Positions 17,511-25,402 of a DNA stretch of 64,000 nt are shown here, piece after piece. The first letter of the stretch is position 1. The number at the start of each line of letters is the position of its first letter. Origin of the DNA: Mucilaginibacter achroorhodeus (lineage in GTDB: Bacteria; Bacteroidota; Bacteroidia; Sphingobacteriales; Sphingobacteriaceae); the NCBI RefSeq assembly GCF_007846095.1, contig NZ_VOEI01000006.1, positions 245,075-309,074 on the forward strand, given 5' to 3'. Both the position numbers and the translations under genes were made by a program. Below the pieces are notes generated by a model. It did not search any database, was not told the DNA's origin, and saw nothing but the letters and a program-made list of their open reading frames with translations.

Positions 17511-17642
17511 ATCCTTTAACTTAGTGGATTGTGTTATCCGTTTCCGTTAAAGTGGTGCAAATATAGAAGTATTTGTAATTGTCTGCAAGGCATAATTAAA
17601 ATTAATTGTAAACTTTACAATAAGTGCCTATTAAACAAACTA

Positions 17643-18656
17643 TTAAAATTTTAATATGCCAATGTTTCCTTTATCTCCAGCTAATAAAACCAATTTTCCT
17701 TTTTTTGCCTTGCGGCAAACGTTATAGCTTCTATCGTCGATTTTTTTCCAGGTGTTCCCACTATCAGTGCTAATATTGGTACCTGATGTGCCCGTAGACA
17801 GATAAAAATTTCCGTTTAGATGCTCAACAGAGGATTGGAAACCCTCAGGCGCAAGTGTTGGCATTGATGCTTTACTTATGTTTTCAGAACCATTTATTAT
17901 AACAGCGACTGAATCTCTCAACTTATCTTTGGCATAGTTACCTCCAACAATAATAATTTCGTTGCCATTTTTGGCAACCGAAAACGCTCCACGACTCGAT
18001 GTTCCATCGGTAAGCGGTAAATCGAGATAATGCCAATTTTTACCGTTATCGGTTGAACTGATCAGCCTGCTTTTAGAGCCACCGCTTACTATCATGATAC
18101 CGCTTTTATATACGCGGATACACGTGCCGCTGGCAGCAAATGCTGCTTCGTTTTTATAGGCACCCGGGGAATAATGTGCGGGAACCCAATTGTTACCACC
18201 GTCGTCCGTTTTCAGTAGCAGAAATTTACCATTGATAGGGTCGCCCAAAACAAAGCCATGTTTAGGATCTTTAAAATCCATTGCATCCAAGAAATACGAG
18301 GTATCTCTTTGTTCAAAATGTTTTGTCCACGTTAGGCCACCATCTGCAGTTTTAAGTATGTAAGCCGGAGTGCCTGAGCTAACGATCACAGCTTCTTTAT
18401 CTGAAAAGGCCTCGATATCTCTAAAATCAGATTTTTCATAGCCTTTTACTTGCAGCCAGCTCCAGTTACTACCGCCGTCGTTAGTTATACCCACAGTTCC
18501 GCCGCTGCCGCTTATCCAGGCGACCTTATCGTTAACAACCGATAATCCTCTTATGCTTGTTTTTTTGCCGCTCTGAAGATTTATTATCGTTTGTGCTTGT
18601 GAAGAAAAAACTGAAATGAAAAATGCACAGATAATCGTTATTATAAATTTATGCAT
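17643..18656 (-). CDS. Exported BNR/Asp-box repeat protein (YCF48-like propeller)
   Basis: A 337-aa secreted beta-propeller with signal peptide MHKFIITIICAFFISVFSS. At least five Asp-box motifs are visible: NDGGSNWSW, ADGGLTWTK, DDGGNNWVP, TDNGKNWHY and TDSGNTWKK. Such repeats occur in sialidases, in YCF48/HCF136-type assembly factors and in many Bacteroidota surface proteins; no sialidase RIP motif or catalytic set was seen, so an enzymatic role should not be assumed. It stands alone between two tRNA loci. Confidence 0.8.
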   Translation of the reverse strand: MHKFIITIICAFFISVFSSQAQTIINLQSGKKTSIRGLSVVNDKVAWISGSGGTVGITNDGGSNWSWLQVKGYEKSDFRDIEAFSDKEAVIVSSGTPAYILKTADGGLTWTKHFEQRDTSYFLDAMDFKDPKHGFVLGDPINGKFLLLKTDDGGNNWVPAHYSPGAYKNEAAFAASGTCIRVYKSGIMIVSGGSKSRLISSTDNGKNWHYLDLPLTDGTSSRGAFSVAKNGNEIIIVGGNYAKDKLRDSVAVIINGSENISKASMPTLAPEGFQSSVEHLNGNFYLSTGTSGTNISTDSGNTWKKIDDRSYNVCRKAKKGKLVLLAGDKGNIGILKF

Positions 18657-18732
18657 ACTGTAGGTATTTTATTAAGCAGCTAAATTTAGAACACTTATTT
18701 CACTTTTGATTATGCAGTAGTGCTAAAAAAAT

Positions 18733-18740
18733 TATATTTG
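18733..18740 (+). promoter_or_regulatory. -7 promoter box of the tRNA-Leu cluster
   Basis: TATATTTG fits TAnnTTTG and ends 12 bases before the first tRNA-Leu. Confidence 0.65.
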
Positions 18741-18752
18741 TACCCTCTTTAT

Positions 18753-18836
18753 GCCCGGATGGCGAAATTGGTAAACGTTGCGGTCTCAGAAGCCGTTGAG
18801 AATTGTCTCTTGAGAGTTCGAGTCTCTCTCCGGGCA
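18753..18836 (+). tRNA. tRNA-Leu(CAG)
   Basis: An 84-nt class II tRNA with acceptor GCCCGGA/TCCGGGC, anticodon stem GCGGT/GCCGT around loop CTCAGAA, a long variable arm and T arm with TTCGAGT. Discriminator A; CCA not encoded. Confidence 0.95.
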
Positions 18837-18898
18837 CTAAAAGTTGTGATAATCAGAGGTTGCCTCACAGAGGGGGATACAACTTAATAATAATTTGA

Positions 18899-18982
18899 GC
18901 CCGGGTGGCGAAATTGGTAGACGCACCATCTTGAGGGGGTGGCATTCGTAAGGATGTACGAGTTCGAATCTCGTTCCGGGCA
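18899..18982 (+). tRNA. tRNA-Leu(GAG)
   Basis: An 84-nt class II tRNA with acceptor GCCCGGG/TCCGGGC, anticodon stem CCATC/GGTGG around loop TTGAGGG, long variable arm and T-loop TTCGAAT. It lies 62 bases after the tRNA-Leu(CAG). The first phage-island gene ends only 6 bases beyond its 3' end, making it a candidate integration site. Confidence 0.95.
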
Positions 18983-18988
18983 CATTCT

Positions 18989-19378
18989 TCAAACTTTCAG
19001 ATCCACTTTACTGCCATCATAAATTAATTGTGCAGTGCTCAACGTGGTTTGCAATGATAAATCCGTTTCTTCAAATTTTCCTTTCCAAAAAGCCGCCGCA
19101 GCGGACAAAGAATGAAGTATTATTGTTTTTTCAACTTCATCACTATTTGTTAGGTTTTTATCTGCCCAGTTTAATTGATTTATAAGATCCTCAATAAATT
19201 TTCTGAACGCAGCAAGTGCAACATCATCCAATCCTGATGGCGTTAAAGCCGTGACCACGTCAAAAAGCGGGCTATCCACTATAGATTTAACGTCGTTTGC
19301 AAAATCCTTACCGAAGGACAGAGAACTTTTAATATTGATTCGTGCTTGGGTGAGCCAGCGCCAAATTTTTTTAAGCAT
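18989..19378 (-). CDS. Phage-island hypothetical protein
   Basis: A 129-aa protein, last gene of the minus-strand phage island and directly abutting the tRNA-Leu 3' end. It is mostly helical by composition (DDVALAAFRKFIEDLINQLNW; EEVEKTIILHSLSAAAAFW-type stretches) with no signal peptide and no clear transmembrane helix. It starts 2 bases after the stop of the preceding 80-aa gene. I do not recognise the family; position after the lysin suggests a lysis or lysogeny accessory. Confidence 0.6.
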   Translation of the reverse strand: MLKKIWRWLTQARINIKSSLSFGKDFANDVKSIVDSPLFDVVTALTPSGLDDVALAAFRKFIEDLINQLNWADKNLTNSDEVEKTIILHSLSAAAAFWKGKFEETDLSLQTTLSTAQLIYDGSKVDLKV

Positions 19379-19380
19379 AA

Positions 19381-19623
19381 TTAAGATTGAGTTTTCTCGG
19401 GAAGGGTTACACCAAATAAATTACTAAAACCCAAAACCAGCATATCTACGGATTTGAGGGCCAACACTATTTCAACCTTAGCTTCATCAGCCAACAATTG
19501 AGTACTGCCTACCCAAAAGGCAATTACAGTTGTTAGAATTGCGACCGACCTGAACATCCAGGTAGCCCACTGTGGTTTAGGCGAATTTATCTCCCCGAAT
19601 TTCACGATTGTTCTGTTATCCAT
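19381..19623 (-). CDS. Small single-pass membrane protein, possible holin
   Basis: An 80-aa protein with one hydrophobic helix (residues about 25-45, FRSVAILTTVIAFWVG) and a second moderately hydrophobic stretch near VDMLVLGFSNLFGV. Its ATG overlaps the end of the N-acetylmuramidase gene by 8 bases, which suggests translational coupling. Small membrane proteins adjacent to an endolysin are often holins, but no family motif is available to confirm this. Confidence 0.5.
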   Translation of the reverse strand: MDNRTIVKFGEINSPKPQWATWMFRSVAILTTVIAFWVGSTQLLADEAKVEIVLALKSVDMLVLGFSNLFGVTLPEKTQS

Positions 19624-20185
19624 TATTTTGATCTATTAAATATTTGTAGGCGTTAGCCAGCTTGGTATCATAGCCGAATTTTTTGTAGGCCGAACCATTA
19701 TAGTGATAAGCAACCTTTTGCCAGTTTTTAGTTTTTAATGCGGCTTTGAGCTGTGGCACAGCGTTTATCCATTTCAGGGTAATTATCACCTGGTTGTATT
19801 CGCTCTCCTTTGCAAAATCCCACATTTTGCCAACGCTATCAAATCCAATTTCTGAGTAATGAAATCCCATTATCTGCATCATTCCTATAGATGTGCTTTT
19901 CATGGCTGCCTCAGGGTCTAATGCAAATGCATTGTTGAACGCTGTCCATTCGGCTGTTTGATCACCTACACTATTAGCTTGCCATATTGAATTGCCATTA
20001 TTGGTTTTCCGGTTAGATCTTAGTCTTTTGAACCAAGATGGTTCAAATTGAATAATTATGCGGCCTGTTGTATCAGAAAAGCCTTTTTGGTTACTCTCTA
20101 CAATAATGAGTGCTTTTAATACTGAGTAATCGTAACCAAAGGCCAAAGCAAGTTCGCGCAATTGTTGGTCGCTTAACTTTTTCAT
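19616..20185 (-). CDS. Phage endolysin, N-acetylmuramidase family
   Basis: A 189-aa peptidoglycan hydrolase without a signal peptide. The family pattern is visible: an early Glu in LIIVESNQKGF, then GRIIIQFEPSWFKRL matching the G-R-x-x-x-FE element, then SIGMMQIMGFHY with the S-x-G-x-x-QIMG signature, and WKVAYHYNGSAY near the C-terminus. It would cleave the glycan strand for lysis. It overlaps the next gene by 8 bases. Confidence 0.85.
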   Translation of the reverse strand: MKKLSDQQLRELALAFGYDYSVLKALIIVESNQKGFSDTTGRIIIQFEPSWFKRLRSNRKTNNGNSIWQANSVGDQTAEWTAFNNAFALDPEAAMKSTSIGMMQIMGFHYSEIGFDSVGKMWDFAKESEYNQVIITLKWINAVPQLKAALKTKNWQKVAYHYNGSAYKKFGYDTKLANAYKYLIDQNNG

Positions 20186-20290
20186 GTAATTAATTTTGAA
20201 ATGACGGTCTCTGTTATTTATGTACAGGAGAACTGATGAGACCTATTTGATGTTGCATAACGGCAACCTGGCTTTCCAAGACTTTCAGCC

Positions 20291-22072
20291 TTATATCTGT
20301 GACACGGTTTTGTGATTACCTCCGGTTAAACCTATCCATCGCAAATAAATCGATTGATCATCAACGGCATCATCAATGCGTACAGTTTGGGTTTTAGTAA
20401 TTGTGCGGGCTGTTTCGTTGTTATCATATTTAAGCGTAACGTTAAAGTAATACGCATTACTGGCAAACGGCCCTGGTACCAGCAAACGGTTTAAACCTAA
20501 CTGACCCGGAACTGGCACTTTAACAAGTGTTTGTTTAGCTATCAGGTATCTGCTTCCATCACTGTTAAGCAGCCAGCCACCATCATCATTCATAAGATAA
20601 TTATTGGTTGCACCCGGCAGCGGATCGCGGTTGATATCCAGCGGAATGATCTCTGCATAAATATCACGACCAACCAGATCTTCGCTGTAAATAAAACTAA
20701 GATCAAATGGGTAGCCGTTACTGTATGCCGGTTCTGCAAAGTCCGTAATCCATCTGGCTTTTTCAATACCATTTGGCGCATTCGTGAATGGCACGTAAGC
20801 AGCCATGTTACCGCCGTACTTATCACCTAATTGCCGGGCGGAATATAAAACATAATAAGGCTTTTCAATGCTGATAAAGTCTGTAGTGTGACCATTGTCG
20901 GTACCATCGTCCCAATGCTGGGCGTACGCTATTTGGTAACTGGCACTTAAATTATCATCGCGGAAGTTTATAGCTGCATAATCGCTGCTGTCGGCAGCCT
21001 TTAACAAACTTTGCAGGAAATTGGAGATATCTGCCCTGGTAATACCTTTATTATCTGGTCTGTTAGTGGAAGTTATGGTAGATGCTTTGCCGGTAAGCTT
21101 GTCGAAAAAACTTATCCGGGTTAGCATTTTGTAATATGGTCGCAGCCTGTTGATATTTATAAATCCACTCCGGTCGGCGGCGGTATTATCGCCAAATGTA
21201 AACGGAATATCGATCACCAGCGTTTGATTATCGAAGCGAGCCAAAACCTTATAAGTGCCCTCACACGCAGGCGTTTTTATGTATATCAGGTCTCCGTCTG
21301 TTACAGAACTCACATCTGTATTAGTGATCACTCTTGTATTATTATCAGCTGTATTGAGCTCTAACGCGGTTACGTCAAAATCGCGTCGCTGGTAGGTGAA
21401 GATTATCGGGTTAAAGGCAGCACTCCATCGCGAAATGTTGCCACCCGGTAAATTCACTGATGGATCTGACACTAACAAATTTACATTGGTGCGGATGTAA
21501 ATGGTGTAGTTTGCTATACCACCTGATGCATCTACGGCCGTAATAGTGTGACTGCCGCCACTTAAGTTTGTGAACACCGGTGATGCCGATGTGATAACGC
21601 CATCTAATTTGTACGCTATAGGCAGATAGTTAGATGTTGCGTAAACGGTTATCTGCGCATCATTAGCGCCCTGGGCAGATTCTACCTTATCTACTTTGAC
21701 GTCAGTAATAAGCAGGCTGCTTGGCAGCGGCTCATCATTTGGTGTGGGGGGATTTCCTGGTGTTACGCTAACAATATCAAAGCGTTTACTTGATGTAGAG
21801 ATAATTTGCCCGTTGCCGCCATAATTAACCTGAGCTATTGCGCCATCATATATCACATATTCTAACCCGGGCACTATTGCTGTAAGCGTGGTTACAAAAT
21901 TAGCTTCGTTTGTTATGGTATAGGTTACAACGCAGTAGTTACCGTTGGTTGGCTTGCCTGTTAAAGCATCATAAACAGCGATGGATACCTGTGCATTGTC
22001 CGACCGGCTTCCGTTGTCATCTACCCTGGTTGTTGGCCGGTAATTATAAACCAGACTGGCTAATAAATTCAT
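20291..22072 (-). CDS. Phage structural protein, tail/fibre-like with SprB-like repeat
   Basis: I place the start at the ATG at 22072 (MNLLASLVYNYRPTTR), giving 593 aa; an upstream in-frame start at 22186 would overlap the preceding gene by 89 bases. The protein is all-beta and Gly/Asn/Thr-rich. A segment near residues 140-215 (ITVYATSNYLPIAYKLDG, then GGSHTITAVDASGG) has the layout of SprB-type adhesin repeats of gliding Bacteroidota. No signal peptide or lipobox is present, as expected for a virion part. A receptor-binding or baseplate role is inferred from size, composition and position before the lysin. Confidence 0.6.
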   Translation of the reverse strand: MNLLASLVYNYRPTTRVDDNGSRSDNAQVSIAVYDALTGKPTNGNYCVVTYTITNEANFVTTLTAIVPGLEYVIYDGAIAQVNYGGNGQIISTSSKRFDIVSVTPGNPPTPNDEPLPSSLLITDVKVDKVESAQGANDAQITVYATSNYLPIAYKLDGVITSASPVFTNLSGGSHTITAVDASGGIANYTIYIRTNVNLLVSDPSVNLPGGNISRWSAAFNPIIFTYQRRDFDVTALELNTADNNTRVITNTDVSSVTDGDLIYIKTPACEGTYKVLARFDNQTLVIDIPFTFGDNTAADRSGFININRLRPYYKMLTRISFFDKLTGKASTITSTNRPDNKGITRADISNFLQSLLKAADSSDYAAINFRDDNLSASYQIAYAQHWDDGTDNGHTTDFISIEKPYYVLYSARQLGDKYGGNMAAYVPFTNAPNGIEKARWITDFAEPAYSNGYPFDLSFIYSEDLVGRDIYAEIIPLDINRDPLPGATNNYLMNDDGGWLLNSDGSRYLIAKQTLVKVPVPGQLGLNRLLVPGPFASNAYYFNVTLKYDNNETARTITKTQTVRIDDAVDDQSIYLRWIGLTGGNHKTVSQI

Positions 22073-22097
22073 GTAGTTGGGATTGTAAGGGTTAAGA

Positions 22098-22562
22098 TCA
22101 ATAAGCGTTAAAGTACATGGTGTTAAGCGTAATGGTAAGGCCAACGCCGGTGGTGTTCGAATCAAACTTATTGTACACAGGAACACACTTGGCTTTCTCG
22201 CCTGGTTTTATTTTAAAGTATCTACCTTCTGCGTCGCGATATTTGCTTGCTTTTACAATAAACTCATTGGCTAATAATAGGGCTTGTTGTACAATATCTT
22301 CGTTTTCTGCTGTAAAGCGACCAAAATCTGTTTTAAATAGAAACTCCAGGTAAAGTGTAAATACGTTATTTACAGAGCCATTCACGTGCGGTGATAATAT
22401 TACAGGCTGCAACGGGTGCATAAATACACATGGAAAGGTGATGTCATCGGCCAGGGTATTCAGTTCCTTTTCTGTGCCGTAAAGGAAAGATGGGGAAGCG
22501 CTAAGGCTTTTTGCAATTGCTTCAATTTGATTTCGCATAAAGTTAGCTCCCGATCCCTGCAA
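22098..22562 (-). CDS. Phage tail-completion-like protein
   Basis: A 154-aa protein; an alternative ATG at 22538 (MRNQIEAIAKSL) would shorten it by eight residues and may be the true start. The fold suggested by the sequence, an N-terminal helix, FPCVFMHPLQPV, then alternating strands ending GVGLTITLNTMYF, resembles small head-tail or tail terminator proteins that handle a single conserved beta-sheet. The gene follows the frameshift pair and precedes the large structural gene. Assignment is by pattern and context only. Confidence 0.45.
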   Translation of the reverse strand: MQGSGANFMRNQIEAIAKSLSASPSFLYGTEKELNTLADDITFPCVFMHPLQPVILSPHVNGSVNNVFTLYLEFLFKTDFGRFTAENEDIVQQALLLANEFIVKASKYRDAEGRYFKIKPGEKAKCVPVYNKFDSNTTGVGLTITLNTMYFNAY

Positions 22563-22639
22563 GGGAGCATTTGGTTTGAGATTTACAGGGACGAGCCTTG
22601 CGGCTGATTATATACAGGATGATAGAGTAAAGTTGTTGG

Positions 22640-22882
22640 TCAGGATGCCGCTATCATTTCGTGATATCGTTTCTGGTATTCTGCCTCCGTTTTGTTGAGC
22701 AGCAGTTTGGTAAGCACCCGTTCATAAGGCATGGCCAGTATAAGATGCCATTTGGTGACATCACCGCCTGCCAGTGCGTTTATGGTGTTGATATACTTAA
22801 ACTTTTCAAACGCTTGTATGCCAGCACGTTTTTCCATTGCTGATACAGGCGATGCCAGAAGCTGGTTTTCCTGGTTAACCAA
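22640..22882 (-). CDS. -1-frame partner of the tail-chaperone-like gene
   Basis: An 80-codon open frame overlapping the 3' end of the upstream gene by 103 bases in the -1 frame. Its coding-like part runs from about residue 16 (MEKRAGIQAFEKFKYINTIN) to the end (NKTEAEYQKRYHEMIAAS). It could be made by internal initiation at 22837 or, more likely, as the C-terminal extension of a frameshift product entered at the A-rich slip site 22828-22835. Confidence 0.5.
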   Translation of the reverse strand: MVNQENQLLASPVSAMEKRAGIQAFEKFKYINTINALAGGDVTKWHLILAMPYERVLTKLLLNKTEAEYQKRYHEMIAAS

Positions 22883-23481
22883 TTGGGATAGCTGATAAAA
22901 AAATGGCGTGCAATGGGCAGTGCCTCCGTTACCCGTAATTGCTCAATGGTTTCTGCAAACTCTGCTGCTTTGTATTCGTCATAAGGTTGGCCGGTTGCCC
23001 GGCAGTAAAAGTATTGCGCCAATATTTTGCAGCACGCATCTAATGATGGATTAAAATTTTCCTGCCAATCTTCTTCACCATGCTGCTTAACATATTCAGC
23101 TACTTCATCATTAATAATATCCCGCGCGGCCATAAACGCTCCCGCAGGCTCCATAGCCAAATTGTTGGATACTTTAATCTTCACCGCTTTTCCATCTACG
23201 GGCAATTCTATTTCTTTCGGGATAGCTTCTGCATTGTAAAGGTATTTGATCTGATGCGATAGGTTAAGGATGGTATCGGTGAACTGCAACAATTCGTTAC
23301 CGCTGTTTATTTGTTGCAGGCTCGAAAGTGCCGTGCCTGATAGTATGCTGATGGCATCAAGGTCGCTAAGTTCCTTTTTAGCCTGTAGGGCCATCATCTG
23401 GCCGAGGGTTATTTCAGCCAGGCTCGACGGAATTTTGAGGCGTAATTTACCATGGGCAGTTAACAGGGTTTTTTCTATCAT
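22780..23481 (-). CDS. Phage tail-assembly-chaperone-like protein (zero frame)
   Basis: A 233-aa protein. The opening (LRLKIPSSLAEITLGQMMAL, then LSDLDAISILSGTALSSLQQI) resembles Bacteroidota phage proteins that begin with a W/x-D-I-T-L-G-Q element and a helical domain, generally placed among tail-assembly chaperones. Codons TGG AAA AAC at residues 216-218 form a slip site from which the overlapping -1 frame continues for 62 codons, giving a predicted 280-aa fusion. Dual products from such a slip are a hallmark of tail chaperone genes. The gene follows the large terminase directly, which is unusual because portal and capsid genes are expected there. Confidence 0.5.
   Translation of the reverse strand: MIEKTLLTAHGKLRLKIPSSLAEITLGQMMALQAKKELSDLDAISILSGTALSSLQQINSGNELLQFTDTILNLSHQIKYLYNAEAIPKEIELPVDGKAVKIKVSNNLAMEPAGAFMAARDIINDEVAEYVKQHGEEDWQENFNPSLDACCKILAQYFYCRATGQPYDEYKAAEFAETIEQLRVTEALPIARHFFISYPNWLTRKTSFWHRLYQQWKNVLAYKRLKSLSISTP
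22828..22835 (-). promoter_or_regulatory. Candidate -1 ribosomal frameshift site
   Basis: On the minus strand the bases read GGAAAAAC; the zero-frame codons are TGG AAA AAC and the -1 frame reads GAA AAA CGT. The A-rich run permits repositioning of both tRNAs, although it is not the ideal A-AAA-AAC heptamer. Confidence 0.4.
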
Positions 23482-23517
23482 ATAAGTTTTAATAATTTAA
23501 TTGTGAAGCTTTAATAC

Positions 23518-24741
23518 TTATGAAGTGCCGATGAGGTCGTCAAGGATATCTTTTTTGCCAGTTGCGGGCACGTAGGGGAAACGGCTTTGTAAATGCTTGC
23601 TACCGGCAATTTTTAGCTTGTTTAAAGCAATATACCGCAGCGGATCTATAAGGTGGTTATGCAGGTCTACAGGATAATTGATGGCGTTACCGTCCTTGCC
23701 TGTTCGCCAAATGTATGTGCCTAATTCCTTACGTAAATTAACACTGCTGCGGGTAACGTTAATCATGTATCGCTTAAGGATGTCGATAGAGTTCACAACG
23801 CTATCAGCACCTTTTTTTGCCGGTGTAACGTACCAGCCTAAACGTTTAAGTTCCTCGATCGATTTAGGGTCGGCGCTATCGGCTATGATCTCCGTGTTTT
23901 TACTCAAGCCGGCTGCTTTAAGCCTTTTTGATAGATCATCGTTGGTGAGGCCCTTGTCGTAAAGCAGTTCGTCAACCCACAGTTCCCCATTTTGCTTATA
24001 CACAACAATGCAACCGGTTTGGTCCTGACTGTAACCAAAATCAAGGCCTGCGGCAATAAGCTTTGCCTCCGCGGGTATATGTTCACAAATATGCCATTTA
24101 TCAAACACCAACCCACGCAATTTACCTGTTACACCGCGGGCATAAACTTTCCACTGTTCCACATCTTCGTCCTTAATGGCTTCTATTTTGTTGCGTGTGG
24201 GTTCATCTATAAAAGGGTTATGCCGGTGGTCTGATATCAGCAATTGCACATTGGGCTTGCCAATTAGTTTTTCGTGAGCCCAAAAGCCTGTATTAGGGTT
24301 GTAATCAATAAAAACACGTTTACGGGTGCGTAATGCCAATTCGCTGTAAACATCCCAGTCTATGCCATTTGCTTCATTAACAAACAGATAATCGCGTTTA
24401 CCGGCCTTGGCGTCCTGCGCATCGCTGTAGCTCTTGAACTCTAAAATACTATTGTTGAAAAATTGGAACTGGCGGTCGGTTTTGTTGTAGTTTTTTACGA
24501 GTGACTTAAGTAGGGGTGAATCCTCATAAATGCTTAAGGCATCGCGCAGGGCGCCTGCCTTTAGGTTAGGTATATCCTGCCCCACAACTGTAATAACCTG
24601 CTTAGGTGTAGCTATAGCCATACAAAACAGAACCTGCAAAATGGCAAAGGTCTTTCCCGAGTTACTGCCGCCTTGATTTACAACTACCGGCGAGTTACTT
24701 TCAAAATTTTGTTTAAACAGGATAGATGTTTTTTCATACAT
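23518..24741 (-). CDS. Phage terminase large subunit
   Basis: A 407-aa DNA-packaging motor, PBSX/Terminase_3-like. Walker A is GGSNSGKTF (about residues 23-31), Walker B is DYLFVNEANGID, and the C-terminal RNase H-like nuclease shows GLDFGYSQD and IIADSADPKS, each supplying metal-binding acidic residues. Length is usual for the family and the frame is intact. It follows the small terminase by 9 bases. No portal gene follows it. Confidence 0.92.
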   Translation of the reverse strand: MYEKTSILFKQNFESNSPVVVNQGGSNSGKTFAILQVLFCMAIATPKQVITVVGQDIPNLKAGALRDALSIYEDSPLLKSLVKNYNKTDRQFQFFNNSILEFKSYSDAQDAKAGKRDYLFVNEANGIDWDVYSELALRTRKRVFIDYNPNTGFWAHEKLIGKPNVQLLISDHRHNPFIDEPTRNKIEAIKDEDVEQWKVYARGVTGKLRGLVFDKWHICEHIPAEAKLIAAGLDFGYSQDQTGCIVVYKQNGELWVDELLYDKGLTNDDLSKRLKAAGLSKNTEIIADSADPKSIEELKRLGWYVTPAKKGADSVVNSIDILKRYMINVTRSSVNLRKELGTYIWRTGKDGNAINYPVDLHNHLIDPLRYIALNKLKIAGSKHLQSRFPYVPATGKKDILDDLIGTS

Positions 24742-24750
24742 ATGATTTGG

Positions 24751-25203
24751 TTAAAGGTTAACCTCTTTTTCATTTTCTGCTATTTTGGGGCCGGTGGTGG
24801 TTACAGCAATTGTGATATTTTTAGGCTGATCAATTGTTGCAGATTGCTCGTGTCTTTCGTTCCACCCCAAAGTTTTTAGCGCAAATATGGCACCTGTGGA
24901 AGGCTGGTAATGAAGCCGTTTTTCGTACTCTGCAGCAATCATCAATCTGCCCATTCGCAACTGGGCTTTAAAATGACCTTTTTGCTCGTAAGCTTCGTAT
25001 TCCTCCAAACTGGTAAAACCTAAAAACAGTGCCATGCCGGTAAGGGTAGGGGGCTCGGGTTCACGGTCATAAACCTTTTGTTTAGTTGTTACAGCAGGAT
25101 CTTTTTTATCCGGAACCTCCTCCAAATGATATTGCCCTTTTATAAATTCAAAATAATCAGCAATACGCTTACCATAAGGTTTGGTACTAATAGATGGAGA
25201 CAT
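24751..25203 (-). CDS. Phage terminase small subunit (gp3-like DNA-packaging protein)
   Basis: Taken from the ATG at 25203 (MSPSISTKPYGKRIADYFEF), 150 aa; an upstream in-frame ATG at 25239 lies inside an inverted repeat and is less likely. The region PPTLTGMALFLGFTSLEEYEAYEQKG and the central helix AAEYEKRLHYQ followed by GAIFALKTLGW are characteristic of the gp3-type small terminase. It recognises phage DNA for packaging and lies 9 bases upstream of the large subunit. It is the first gene of the island. Confidence 0.85.
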   Translation of the reverse strand: MSPSISTKPYGKRIADYFEFIKGQYHLEEVPDKKDPAVTTKQKVYDREPEPPTLTGMALFLGFTSLEEYEAYEQKGHFKAQLRMGRLMIAAEYEKRLHYQPSTGAIFALKTLGWNERHEQSATIDQPKNITIAVTTTGPKIAENEKEVNL

Positions 25204-25225
25204 GAAAGATTTGTTTATGCTTAAA

Positions 25226-25239
25226 ATGCCGAACGGCAT
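25226..25239. promoter_or_regulatory. Inverted repeat upstream of the terminase genes
   Basis: ATGCCG-AA-CGGCAT, perfect 6-bp arms, 23 bases upstream of the small-terminase start. A plausible operator for control of the phage island. Confidence 0.4.
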
Positions 25240-25355
25240 ATTTTATATACAAAGATAAGAAATTTATTTGGCTTTGGCTAATATTTTTAGGATTAAATTT
25301 AAGTTAGATTTGCTGTAACTGTTGCGCTCGAAAAGTAGTCTGTTTTAAAATGGAT

Positions 25356-25363
25356 TATATTTG
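25356..25363 (+). promoter_or_regulatory. -7 promoter box of the Omp85-like gene
   Basis: TATATTTG matches TAnnTTTG 40 bases before the ATG at 25403. Confidence 0.6.
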
Positions 25364-25402
25364 CGCCGGAATTGGAGGTTCCCCTAACCCTTGTTCGATA
25401 TA

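Noticed and set aside
18989..25400. A direct repeat of the tRNA-Leu 3' end as right attachment site of the phage island
   Set aside because: I looked through 25.2-25.4 kb for the T-arm and acceptor sequence and found no convincing copy.
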